Assembly (NCBI RefSeq): GCF_900129565.1
Contig: NZ_FQWD01000002.1
Coordinates: 678,439-742,438 of the forward strand
DNA: 64,000 nucleotides
Direction: 5' to 3'
Origin: Marisediminitalea aggregata
GTDB lineage: Bacteria; Pseudomonadota; Gammaproteobacteria; Enterobacterales; Alteromonadaceae
The notes under the pieces are model-generated. The model did not search any database. It was given only the letters and a program-made list of their open reading frames with translations, and was not told where the DNA came from. Positions 27,110 to 36,182 of the stretch are shown here, in pieces. A program made the translations under genes and the position numbers. Positions within the stretch are counted from its first letter, which is position 1. The number at the start of each line of letters is the position of its first letter.

Positions 27110-29758
27110 TTAAAAATCGTACTTGTACGACAGGCTTAAGCGGGTTCCCTTTGTCTCAGACCGGGCCAGGGTGTTCTCAAATTCCAGCTCTTGCTGGTCA
27201 TCCAGAATATTCTGCACCTTGAATGTGACAGTGGTATTAAAGTCAGGGTAATACTTGTACACCATATCCAGCGAGTGGAATGGCGCTTCGTAAGTATCGT
27301 CGAAGAAATCAATACCCGGAATGATGATACGCTCGCCAAATACGTTATACACCAACGATGCCGAGTGCTCGCCATTGTCAGAGTCATAACCTAACTGGGT
27401 GTTAAGTACATATTGTGAGTGACCGGTTAAGCGACGTTTCAGATTAGTAATCGACGCCGACACACCGGTTTGTTCTACGATATTCTGACGGTCCAGTTCA
27501 ATCTCTGAATCACTCAGCGTGATGTTACCTGATACAAACAAGTTGTCCCAGATACCGTCGCCGATGACTTCCAGACCTTGCAGGAACTCGATTTCAATAC
27601 CGTACAGTTCACCCGATTCAGCGTTAGCAATACGCACCAGCGGCGGACCATCCTGAGCCGGTGATTGCACCGATTCAATAGGGTCGTCCATGTCTTTGTA
27701 GAACAGGCCTACAGACAAGTTGTTGCCCGCTTCGCGATACCATTCCCAACGAATATCGTAGTTCGCAATTTTCGTTGTACGGATGCCTGGGGTACCACCA
27801 ATCGGGAATTCCGTTAACGGATCGATGTAGGTAGCAGAAGAGACTTCACGCAAGTCCGGACGAACTACGGTTTGACCGAAGCTCACACGCAACTGCATGT
27901 CTTCTTCCATAAAGTACGTTACAGCAATCGACGGATAGAAGTCATCTTCCATAAATTGGAGCTGCGCACGGTCTGCGTCATCAGCCAAATCGATTTGGTT
28001 AGTACGCGGATCGAACGGCACAACTGCCTGACGGAAGTCTTCGTAACGTACACCACCACTTACGCGCCAGGTATTGTCGAAGAATAAATCAGCCTCGAAA
28101 TAATAAGCGTCAATTAACTGAGCAGCAATGTAATCATCACCTGCAATCGTGGTATCACGCAGCAAGTTGATGCTGGTATAGCTGGCCGAATCCAGTACGT
28201 CATCAGTGAGGATATCCGAGTAGACGTTCCCCTGTAAAATAGACGTATCGGCAAATGCACGAGTACTCACGTCAAGACGGCGGTTTTCAGCGATACGGAT
28301 TTTATTGACGTAATCGTAACCACCTTTGAATTCCATTTCCCAGCGACCCATAGTAACCGGGTAGTTTACATTAAAGCCGTAGTTTTCTACACGGTCGTGC
28401 AGCGCCTGAAATGAATAACGCGCAGCTGTTTGTGCGTTGGTTAACACACTTTCATTGACCTTGTCGTATACACCGTCCAGGTTTTCATCGGTCAGAATGA
28501 AACGCGCTTCCATGTTGCCTGGTGCATTACGCGATGATCGACCCAGCGAGTATTTCCAGTCTAAACCCATAAAGCCAAGGCTTGGGAAAGTGTGCATGCC
28601 TTTCAACTGGTTTGTGTACATACGACGTTCTTCGTACAACACTTCATATTCGCGAATACGCTGATCATCCACCAACTGAATGTTGGCTGAGTTACCGACT
28701 TTTTCGCGGAACTGGTCGCGGGTATCGTTCAATACGATCAGGCTGTAATCAATCTGATGCTGACGGTTATAGTCGATACCAAGGCTCATCAGGGTAGACC
28801 ATTTTACCGAGTGTTCAGTGGTATCGACTTCGTCGAAGAAACGCACCATGCGGATGGAGTCTTCGCCGTCGCGCAGTGGTTGTTCGCCGATGTACTCTTC
28901 AGACACGTTCCATTGGTTGTTATAACCCGTGGTAACCAGATAACCCCAACGCCATTCATCGTCGATATCGTGGCTGTTACCCAGGGTCATGTTGAAGCCG
29001 GTATCCGGATCAACTTTTGCCTGATAAGGGTCGTAGTCGCGGTGCAAGCCTTTGAACATTTCTACCGATTCGGCTTGTGTCAGGTCATCGAGGAACTTGA
29101 ATTCGTTCCATTGCTGAAGAATAGATGCGGGTGCCGCGCGGGTACCATCATCTTTACCCATCCAGTCATCGCTGCCGCCATCGTAGAAATAAGCATCATC
29201 AAAGTTGTTGGTATTGGTGCCCAAACTACCGCTCATGTTAAAAATGTACTGAGACGGAATAGACTTAAGGCGTACATTTACGTTACCACCACCGAATGAA
29301 GCGGGCATGGAAGGCGAGAACGCCTTTTGCACAGACAGGCTTTCGATAATACCCGATGGAAATAAATCCAGTGGAATAACGTTACGCGTTGGGTCAGGGC
29401 TCGGTACCGATGCACCGTTTAGCTGCGTTGATGAATAACGCTCACCTAAACCACGCACGTAAATAAATTTACCGTCAACTAGCGTCAGACCCGTTACACG
29501 ACGAAGTGCCGACGCAGCGTCACCATCACCCGTTCTGGAAATCTGCTCCGCGCCCATGATATCGGCAACGAATGCCTGATTTTTACGCTCTTCCATCACA
29601 GCCGTTGCTGTGCCTTTCAGACGCGTTCCTGTAGCAACCACTTCTTCAATGGCTTCTTCTTCACTTTGTGCCAGGGCCACACCTGACTGAGCGAACAGTC
29701 CGGCTGCCACTGCCAGTGACAAAGATTTCATTGAAAACGTGTAGGCAGGATTCTTCAT
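27110..29758 (-). CDS. TonB-dependent receptor, candidate phosphate-starvation type
   Basis: 882 residues: a signal peptide (VALAQSEE), a TonB box-like EEVVATGTR, a plug domain (residues about 50-170, with VRGLGERYSSTQLNGASVPSPDP and the SVQKAFSPSMPASFGGGNVNV segment) and a large C-terminal beta-barrel ending in YKYDF. The plug motifs place it in the large receptor group common in Alteromonadales whose ligands are mostly unknown. Its start has GAGG. It sits between the phoBR-linked lipoprotein and a Pho-boxed TonB system, so a phosphorus-containing ligand is the best guess (inference). No Pho box was seen in its own 120-nt upstream region; it may be read from the lipoprotein promoter despite the intervening hairpin. 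Confidence 0.93.
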   Translation of the reverse strand: MKNPAYTFSMKSLSLAVAAGLFAQSGVALAQSEEEAIEEVVATGTRLKGTATAVMEERKNQAFVADIMGAEQISRTGDGDAASALRRVTGLTLVDGKFIYVRGLGERYSSTQLNGASVPSPDPTRNVIPLDLFPSGIIESLSVQKAFSPSMPASFGGGNVNVRLKSIPSQYIFNMSGSLGTNTNNFDDAYFYDGGSDDWMGKDDGTRAAPASILQQWNEFKFLDDLTQAESVEMFKGLHRDYDPYQAKVDPDTGFNMTLGNSHDIDDEWRWGYLVTTGYNNQWNVSEEYIGEQPLRDGEDSIRMVRFFDEVDTTEHSVKWSTLMSLGIDYNRQHQIDYSLIVLNDTRDQFREKVGNSANIQLVDDQRIREYEVLYEERRMYTNQLKGMHTFPSLGFMGLDWKYSLGRSSRNAPGNMEARFILTDENLDGVYDKVNESVLTNAQTAARYSFQALHDRVENYGFNVNYPVTMGRWEMEFKGGYDYVNKIRIAENRRLDVSTRAFADTSILQGNVYSDILTDDVLDSASYTSINLLRDTTIAGDDYIAAQLIDAYYFEADLFFDNTWRVSGGVRYEDFRQAVVPFDPRTNQIDLADDADRAQLQFMEDDFYPSIAVTYFMEEDMQLRVSFGQTVVRPDLREVSSATYIDPLTEFPIGGTPGIRTTKIANYDIRWEWYREAGNNLSVGLFYKDMDDPIESVQSPAQDGPPLVRIANAESGELYGIEIEFLQGLEVIGDGIWDNLFVSGNITLSDSEIELDRQNIVEQTGVSASITNLKRRLTGHSQYVLNTQLGYDSDNGEHSASLVYNVFGERIIIPGIDFFDDTYEAPFHSLDMVYKYYPDFNTTVTFKVQNILDDQQELEFENTLARSETKGTRLSLSYKYDF

Positions 29759-29828
29759 TTTGCTACCTCGTTGAAAGCAATCTCAACCAGAAAGTGAGTA
29801 ATTCACGTTCTATATTTATCTTATAAGT

Positions 29829-29855
29829 AAGCCCGCTGCGGTGTGCAACGGGCTT
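29829..29855 (-). terminator. Hairpin between the duplicated lipoprotein and the receptor
   Basis: Seven-base arms (AAGCCCG / CGGGCTT) extended by an inner TGC/GCA pair after one mismatch. On the minus strand it is followed by TACTTATAA, a poor T tract, so it may be a partial terminator or attenuator. Confidence 0.5.
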
Positions 29856-29878
29856 TCTTGTTAACCAGCTACCGGTCT

Positions 29879-32656
29879 TTACTCCAGACCAATGGTCCAG
29901 CCTGCAGTCCAGTCATCACCTTCTTTAACCGCACCAATAAAGTCAGCGTTGTCGAAGAAGCTGTCACCTGTAAAGTCAAACGGTGTGGCTGTTGTTGTGC
30001 TGTAGATACCAGAGACAACATCTGCCTGAGTAGCTGCAACAGCGTTACCCGACTGTGAGTTCAGGAACCAGTCTTCCAGGTCTACTGCAGTGTCAGCATT
30101 CTTGAAGTTTTCGCCGTTTTCACATGCGATAACTGAGTTGCTGAACATGATAGTGCCGTCGCCCAGGTTAGTTTGTGATTCAGTTGAATCTTCAACTTCG
30201 AAACACTCACCCATACCAGCTGGACCGGTTACGATGAAGTTGTAAAGTTGTGCACCTGTACCTTCGCGCAGATAAACACCTTCTGAGTCATCTTCACCGT
30301 CGAACGTGTTACCGATAATGGTTACGTTAGCCAGTGACGGGTTAGACTGAGGCTCAATAGCCGGGTTAGAACCGTCGTTATCAGCTTCGATACCGCGGTT
30401 AGCATCTGAGTTGTCTTGTGCCTGACGTACCAGTACGTACTGCATGTTGCCCTGGAAGCCGTTATCCCAGTCGATGCTGTCATCCTGAATGTCGGTCAGA
30501 ACCAGGTACTTAACGCTTACAGAACCGCCGAAGAACTCAACACCGTCATCCGCATTCGCGTGAACCTGGATGTGGTCAACAGTGGTACCAGAACCTACAC
30601 CACCAAACGTGATGCCGTTCAGCTCGTTGTCCAGCGCGATTTCAAAACCGCCGAACTGTACGCGAACGTAGCGCAGGATACCAGAGTTGTCTTCAGAGTT
30701 AGTGCCGCCGAATACAGCACCTTCTTCTACACCTTCAACCTGAAGGGCACAAGCTGAACCGTCATCCGGACATTTGTTAGAAGGCGCGTTACCCAGAATT
30801 ACCAGGCCACCCCATTGACCAGCCGCCGTTGTGCCGCCAGTTACGTCGTCGTATGAAGTAAATACGATTGGGTCAGTCGCTGTACCTTCAGCTTCAATCT
30901 TTGAACCGCGGCTTACTACCAGGTAATCGTTACCAGACGCACCATAAACCGTTACACCAGCGTCAATTGACAGCGTAGCGCTATTTTCATTGTCGCCGCC
31001 TACAAATACCGCACCAGACAATGCATAGATGTTACCTTCAGTCAGGTTCACATCAGTAGTCAAAGTACCGCTTAATGAACAGGTCGTTGTAACACCGTCT
31101 ACAGACGCGATGTTAGAGGTACCAGCAGGACAACCAGAGGTTGATTCAACAACCTGAATTGTGCCGCCGCCGAAGCCAAACGCCCAACCCTGACGCCAGT
31201 CAGTTTCACCCACTGCACCAATGAAGTCAGTTGCTTCGAAGAAACCGTCAACTTGCGATGCATCATCACCTGCACCTAACAGTGGGCTGTCAGCCAGAGG
31301 CTTGCCTGTAGAGCTCAAAAGGATGGCAGACGCATCCAGAACCTTGTTGCTGGTTTCAGCAGTGAACCAGGTTTCCAGGTCAGTACCGCCGTTTGCTGTG
31401 TCAGATTTAAAGTTTTCACCGTTAGCACATGCAATAACAGAAGACTTAACAGTGATGGTGCCGTCAGCCAGGTTAGCTTGTGATTCAGTTGAGTTTTCAA
31501 CTTCGAAACACTCACCCATACCTGATGGACCAGTAATAACCATGTTATAGATTTGAGCGCCAGTGCCTTCGCGCAGGTATACGCCTTCAGAATCGTCTTC
31601 ACCGTCAAAGTTGTTACCTATGATTGTCAGGTTAGAGATCATTGGGTTTGATTGCGGCTCGATGTCTGGTACAGAACCGTCGTTATCGGCTTCGATACCA
31701 CGGTTGGCGTCGCCGTCAGCGGTGTTCTGCTGAACGAATACATACTGCAGTTTACCCTGGAAGCCGTTGTCCCAGTCTACAGAGTCATCTTCGTTACCGG
31801 TTAATACAAGGTGCTTAACGTTAACGTTACCACCGAAGAATTCTACGCCGTCATCTGCGTTTGAGTGAACCTGCAGGTAATCAACTTCGGTACCAGAACC
31901 AACACCACCGAAAGTTACACCGTTCAGTTCGTTGTCAACTGCAATTTCAAAACCTGCATACTTAACAACAACGTAGTTAATTGTACCTGAACTGTCTGTT
32001 TCGTCAGTACCACCGAATACCGCACCTTCTTCTACACCTTCGATTTGAAGTGCGCAGTCAGAGCCGTCTTGTGGACATTTGTTAGATGGCGCATTACCCA
32101 GCAATACAATACCACCCCATTGGCCTGCGCCAACTTCGTCACCGGTAACGTCCTGATAAGAAGTAAAGATGATGGGTGCGTCTGCAGTACCCACTGCTTC
32201 GATTGAAGAGTCACGGCTAACAACCAGGTAATCACCACCGCTGCGACCGAAGATGATTGTGCCTTCTTCGATAACCAGGTTAACGCTGTTTGCTTTGTCT
32301 TCGCCAACAAACAGTGGACCTTCAATTGCCCATACTGTGTCGTTAGTCAGTGTAATGTTGCCGTTCTCGTCAGCATCGTCGGCAGTTAGTGTGCCAGACA
32401 ATGTGCGTACTTCAACCGTTTGACCTAATGCCGCAGAAACTTCAGAGCTTAAGAAGCTGCTGGTTTCACCTGGTAGCGTGTCGTCAGTACCACCGTCTGT
32501 ACCACCACCAGTGCCACCATCGGTACCTGAATCACCGTAGTTGTTTGTTACACTGTTGTCGATACTACCTTCAGTGATGTTAATGTCGCCACCACAACCA
32601 GCAAGAGCCAGCGCCGCAGCAATTGCTGAGGCTTGAAATAACTGCTTAAGTTCCAT
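29879..32656 (-). CDS. Large lipoprotein of two tandem beta-helix-like modules
   Basis: 925 residues from ATG 32656 (GGAG 6 nt upstream). The signal peptide ends in a lipobox (ALAGC, Cys21, followed by Gly, so outer-membrane sorting is expected). A glycine/threonine/aspartate-rich linker follows, then two homologous modules of about 420 residues each (about 80-490 and 500-925). Both contain NAPSNKCP, CALQ, EGVEEGAVFGGT, DDGVEFFGG, NRGIEADNDGS, EDDSEGVYLREGTGAQ and a conserved cysteine pair. The short repeating beta-strand pattern suggests a parallel beta-helix. I do not know a function. It lies directly upstream of the TonB-dependent receptor and behind a Pho-box-like site, so it may be a surface partner that presents ligand to the receptor. 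Confidence 0.85.
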   Translation of the reverse strand: MELKQLFQASAIAAALALAGCGGDINITEGSIDNSVTNNYGDSGTDGGTGGGTDGGTDDTLPGETSSFLSSEVSAALGQTVEVRTLSGTLTADDADENGNITLTNDTVWAIEGPLFVGEDKANSVNLVIEEGTIIFGRSGGDYLVVSRDSSIEAVGTADAPIIFTSYQDVTGDEVGAGQWGGIVLLGNAPSNKCPQDGSDCALQIEGVEEGAVFGGTDETDSSGTINYVVVKYAGFEIAVDNELNGVTFGGVGSGTEVDYLQVHSNADDGVEFFGGNVNVKHLVLTGNEDDSVDWDNGFQGKLQYVFVQQNTADGDANRGIEADNDGSVPDIEPQSNPMISNLTIIGNNFDGEDDSEGVYLREGTGAQIYNMVITGPSGMGECFEVENSTESQANLADGTITVKSSVIACANGENFKSDTANGGTDLETWFTAETSNKVLDASAILLSSTGKPLADSPLLGAGDDASQVDGFFEATDFIGAVGETDWRQGWAFGFGGGTIQVVESTSGCPAGTSNIASVDGVTTTCSLSGTLTTDVNLTEGNIYALSGAVFVGGDNENSATLSIDAGVTVYGASGNDYLVVSRGSKIEAEGTATDPIVFTSYDDVTGGTTAAGQWGGLVILGNAPSNKCPDDGSACALQVEGVEEGAVFGGTNSEDNSGILRYVRVQFGGFEIALDNELNGITFGGVGSGTTVDHIQVHANADDGVEFFGGSVSVKYLVLTDIQDDSIDWDNGFQGNMQYVLVRQAQDNSDANRGIEADNDGSNPAIEPQSNPSLANVTIIGNTFDGEDDSEGVYLREGTGAQLYNFIVTGPAGMGECFEVEDSTESQTNLGDGTIMFSNSVIACENGENFKNADTAVDLEDWFLNSQSGNAVAATQADVVSGIYSTTTATPFDFTGDSFFDNADFIGAVKEGDDWTAGWTIGLE

Positions 32657-32702
32657 GCGTGTCTCCAAGTGAGAAATAGACTTATAATTTAAAAACGCGA
32701 GA

Positions 32703-32736
32703 AGAGTACCTAAGCAAAATGACAGAAATGTTACAT
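32703..32736 (-). promoter_or_regulatory. Candidate Pho-box promoter of the duplicated lipoprotein
   Basis: On the minus strand, ATGTAACATTTCTGTCAT (32736-32719) matches the PhoB box in about 13 of 18 positions with a perfect second heptamer. Ten nt downstream is TACTCT, a weak -10. The 262-nt gap between this gene and the PstS-like gene is otherwise AT-rich with no gene. Confidence 0.5.
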
Positions 32737-32918
32737 TACAGGTTCGTCACAAAACTTTAATAAAAAAACAGCGGTAAAAATTAGATATATCAATGACTTT
32801 AAGCTACCAAGCTAGCCTGAATTAAAAATTCCACTTAAAAAACAAAAGCTTAGAGATTGATAAGAAAACGCGTTGTGTAGATCAGGCGAGCCGGCAAAGT
32901 CGGCTTTGCTGTCACAAT

Positions 32919-33869
32919 TTACCTTGAAGCCCCCAGCAATTGGCGGCGTTGGCGTAACAATAGCGTTTCTTTGATAGGAAAATAACCGTCTCGGGCCACC
33001 AGCTTTTGCCCGGTATCTGACAGCACAAAGGTAAGAAACTCTCTGACCAGCGTGGGCAACGGCTCGTCAGGGGATTTGTTGATCACTAAATACAGAAAAC
33101 GCGTGAAGGGGTATTGCTGCTCCCGCACGGTTTCTACGTTGAGGGGAATAAACTCCGCAGCATTCTCACCCAGCGGCAACGCCCTGACACCAGCCGTTTT
33201 GTAACCATAGGCCGCATAGCCCATGCCGCCTTTACTGGATGCAACAGAAAGCACGACCGACGCCGAGCCGGGTTGTTCGTTGACGGTTTTGGTAAAATCA
33301 CCATCACACAACGCTATGATTTTAAACAAGCCGTACGTACCCGATACCGAATTCCGGCTAAATAAGCGGATTGGCGCGCCCTGACCATAATTATGGACAC
33401 CTAACTGAGACCAGTGAGATATTGCTTCCTCACCACCACAAAACCGTGTTGCGGAAAAGATTGCATCGACCTCAGAAAGAGTCAGGCCTGGCAATGGGTT
33501 TCTGCGCTCAACAAAAATCGCAATCGCATCCAACGCCACCTGAATGACCGTGGGCGGATAGCCGTGCGCTCTTATAAATGCCTGAATTTCACTGGGCTTC
33601 AACTCGCGACTCATCGGCCCGATTGTGGCGGTACCCTCGGTTAGCGCAGGCGGTGCCGTTGATGAACCGGATGCCTGAATCTGAAACTTTACATCCGGGT
33701 ACAAGTGTTTAAATTCCTGCGACCACAGGGTCATCAGATTCGCCAGGGTGTCGGAACCCACAGACGTAATCTTGCCGGCCACGCCGGGTTTGCGTTCGTA
33801 TTCAGGTGCGTCAGCGGCGACCAGTGCAGGCCAACAACACAACAAGGTTAGTACCACAATACGCATCAT
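32919..33869 (-). CDS. PstS-like phosphate-binding protein cotranscribed with phoR
   Basis: 316 residues with a signal peptide (cleavage near LVAADAP) and a PstS-type substrate-binding fold: SVGSDTL at the first phosphate-binding loop, QASGSSTAPPAL, IGPMSREL and SRNSVSGTYGLF. These are the Ser/Thr-rich loops that bind phosphate in known PstS proteins. The ATG overlaps the phoR stop (ATGA), so translation is coupled. No pstCAB genes follow, so it may act as a phosphate sensor for PhoR or serve a transporter encoded elsewhere. Confidence 0.88.
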   Translation of the reverse strand: MMRIVVLTLLCCWPALVAADAPEYERKPGVAGKITSVGSDTLANLMTLWSQEFKHLYPDVKFQIQASGSSTAPPALTEGTATIGPMSRELKPSEIQAFIRAHGYPPTVIQVALDAIAIFVERRNPLPGLTLSEVDAIFSATRFCGGEEAISHWSQLGVHNYGQGAPIRLFSRNSVSGTYGLFKIIALCDGDFTKTVNEQPGSASVVLSVASSKGGMGYAAYGYKTAGVRALPLGENAAEFIPLNVETVREQQYPFTRFLYLVINKSPDEPLPTLVREFLTFVLSDTGQKLVARDGYFPIKETLLLRQRRQLLGASR

Positions 33870-35179
33870 AGAACAGGATCCTGACTGGCAATCATTTCGG
33901 CGTCGAAATTAAAGAAAAACACACTACCCTCGCCCACCACACTGGTGATCTGAAGCTGAGAATTATGGTGATTCAGTACGTGTTTCACAATCGACAAGCC
34001 CAGTCCTGAACCACCCGTCTTTCTGGAGCGCGCTTTGTCGACCCGGTAAAAGCGCTCGGTCAATCGCGACAAGTGGCGTTGTTCAATGCCGTCACCATCG
34101 TCTTTAACCGCGAACTTAACACCATCTTTGGTCACCGACCAATACACATCTATATGGCCGCCCGGCGGCGTATAGTTAATGGCATTAAAAATGAGGTTGG
34201 AACAGGCACTGCGCAACTCCGTTTCAATGCCGTAAATTTTAACCCCTTCATCAAGATGAAAGGCTATGGTGTGGCCTTTGTCTTTGTTGAGTGCATCGGC
34301 TTCCAGTTTAATCTGGCGCAGCATTGCGGGCATATCCACAGTGTTTTCATAAATCCGCTCTGAGCTCGCTTCAATTCGCGACAGCACCAACAAATCTTCA
34401 ATCAGACTTTGCATACGCTGCGTCTGCGAACTCATTTCCAAAAAGGCCTTTTGCGTCAGCGGGTCAAGTTCTTCACCGTTGCCCGCCAGGATTTCCAGGT
34501 AACCATTGATCACGGTTAATGGCGTGCGCAATTCGTGAGACACGTTAGCCACGAAGTCTTTGCGCATTTCTTCCAACTGCGACACCCTGGTCACATCCCG
34601 TGCTATCAACAGCAAATGTTCTTCACCATAGGGCATGATTCGGTATTCGAAGGTTTTTTGCGGATTCAGCGGCGAAGGCACTTCAATGGGGTAGTGGTAT
34701 TTACCCGCGTGAAAATACTGAATAAATTCCGGATGGCGAATAAGGTTGTCCAAGCGGCGACCAGCGTCACTCGGCCAACGCAATCCCAGTTCCAGTCGAG
34801 CCAAACGGTTGCACCAGATAATACAGGCTTTTGCATCAACCACTACTGCAGCATCGGGTAGCGCTTCTGACCCTTCCCGAAACCGCTTAACCAACGCGCC
34901 TAATTCTTTGCGCTTGTTACGGTTGCGGCGCTGCAGGTAATAAATCCCTTCGTAGATATGTTCCCACAGACCATTTACCGATGGCGGTGACATTTTGCGA
35001 CTATGCCACAACCAGCGATTGAGCTTATAAAGATGCCAGTAATTCAGTAACAGTAACCCGGTAGCACCTAACGCCACGGCGAGCAGCATGTCGTCGAGAT
35101 ACCAGCCAACCAGGGCAAATACAATGAGAAACAGACACAGTCGCACAATCGACTTAAACCATGAAAAGGGGTAGTACAT
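33866..35179 (-). CDS. phoR: Phosphate regulon sensor histidine kinase
   Basis: 437 residues in the PhoR layout: two N-terminal helices (about 10-30 and 33-50) with almost no periplasmic loop, a basic linker, a PAS domain (about 95-190, with LPDAAVVVDAKACIIWCN), the HisKA domain with the phospho-acceptor in NVSHELRTPL and an HATPase domain with NLIFNAINYTP, DDGDGI and TGGSGLGL. It phosphorylates PhoB when phosphate is low. It lies 76 nt after phoB and overlaps the PstS-like gene by 4 bases. Confidence 0.95.
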   Translation of the reverse strand: MYYPFSWFKSIVRLCLFLIVFALVGWYLDDMLLAVALGATGLLLLNYWHLYKLNRWLWHSRKMSPPSVNGLWEHIYEGIYYLQRRNRNKRKELGALVKRFREGSEALPDAAVVVDAKACIIWCNRLARLELGLRWPSDAGRRLDNLIRHPEFIQYFHAGKYHYPIEVPSPLNPQKTFEYRIMPYGEEHLLLIARDVTRVSQLEEMRKDFVANVSHELRTPLTVINGYLEILAGNGEELDPLTQKAFLEMSSQTQRMQSLIEDLLVLSRIEASSERIYENTVDMPAMLRQIKLEADALNKDKGHTIAFHLDEGVKIYGIETELRSACSNLIFNAINYTPPGGHIDVYWSVTKDGVKFAVKDDGDGIEQRHLSRLTERFYRVDKARSRKTGGSGLGLSIVKHVLNHHNSQLQITSVVGEGSVFFFNFDAEMIASQDPVL

Positions 35180-35255
35180 CCCGGTTTATCCTTTACTTGT
35201 GCGACGTAATTGAAAGCTGAATGGGGCAACCACTATACCCCATTGCGCTAATGAC

Positions 35256-35945
35256 TTACAGTTTAGTAGAAAAGCGGTAACCGGCACCACGCACAGTCTG
35301 GATCATAGCATCGTGACCATGCATGCCAATCGCTTTACGCAACCGGCGAATGTGTACGTCTACCGTTCGATCCTCTACATACACATTGGTACCCCATACA
35401 TTGTCGAGCAGCTGTTCACGGCTGTAAACACGCTCGGGGTGTGTCATAAAGAAATGCAGGAGTTTGTACTCCGTCGGCCCCATATCCAGCGCGTCTTCAT
35501 TGGCCATGACACGATGCGAGATAGGCTCTAACTTCAAGCCGTTGAATTCGATTGGCTGTTCATTCGACGTGGGTGTAACGCGACGCATTACCGCTTTAAT
35601 ACGGGCAATCAGTTCTTTTGGTGAAAAAGGCTTGGTGACGTAATCATCCGCGCCCGCATCCAGGCCGCGAATTTTGTCTTCTTCTTCGCCGCGAGCAGTC
35701 AGCATAATAACCGGGATATCCCGCGTAAACTCGTGCTGCTTCAGACTTTTCGCTAACTGAACTCCACTGCCACCTGGCAGCATCCAGTCAAGCAGGATCA
35801 AATCCGGGTACGGTTCCACCAATTTTTGCTGCGCGATGTCGAAGTCTTCCGCCTCAATTGTTTCAAAACCAGACTGCTCCAGCACAAATTTCAGCATGTC
35901 GCGAATCGGCGCTTCATCTTCCACTAACAAGACTCTTCTTGACAT
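35256..35945 (-). CDS. phoB: Phosphate regulon response regulator
   Basis: 229 residues from ATG 35945, exactly the E. coli PhoB length; in-frame starts at 35963 and 35969 would add residues not found in the family. The receiver domain has VEDEAP, the phosphorylated aspartate in [10 protein letters not shown] and the switch KPFSPKEL. The C-terminal winged-helix domain has the recognition helix [12 protein letters not shown]. It activates promoters through Pho boxes; one lies upstream of this gene, indicating autoregulation. Confidence 0.96.
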   Translation of the reverse strand: MSRRVLLVEDEAPIRDMLKFVLEQSGFETIEAEDFDIAQQKLVEPYPDLILLDWMLPGGSGVQLAKSLKQHEFTRDIPVIMLTARGEEEDKIRGLDAGADDYVTKPFSPKELIARIKAVMRRVTPTSNEQPIEFNGLKLEPISHRVMANEDALDMGPTEYKLLHFFMTHPERVYSREQLLDNVWGTNVYVEDRTVDVHIRRLRKAIGMHGHDAMIQTVRGAGYRFSTKL

Positions 35946-35980
35946 AGATTTTTTCCAGCTCATAACCAAAACGCCGCTAT

Positions 35981-36012
35981 TATTATCAGGGTGTGTGACA
36001 ATTTTATTAAAC
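35981..36012 (-). promoter_or_regulatory. phoB: Pho-box promoter of phoBR
   Basis: On the minus strand, GTTTAATAAAATTGTCAC (36012-35995) matches the PhoB box in about 14 of 18 positions. Nine nt downstream is TAATAAT, a good -10. The same strand continues into phoB, consistent with autoactivation. Confidence 0.62.
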
Positions 36013-36182
36013 GATTACATTATTATGTCAAGTTTATGAACTTTGACACCGAATCCAACGTAACACAAAAGCTACGATGAAACTTAACGTTAAACACTCG
36101 CGTATAACTTGTTAATTCAGCAATTTGCACATATTCTTGACTGAGCACAGGTTTTTCAATTCGTATAGCAAATAGGTTGCAG

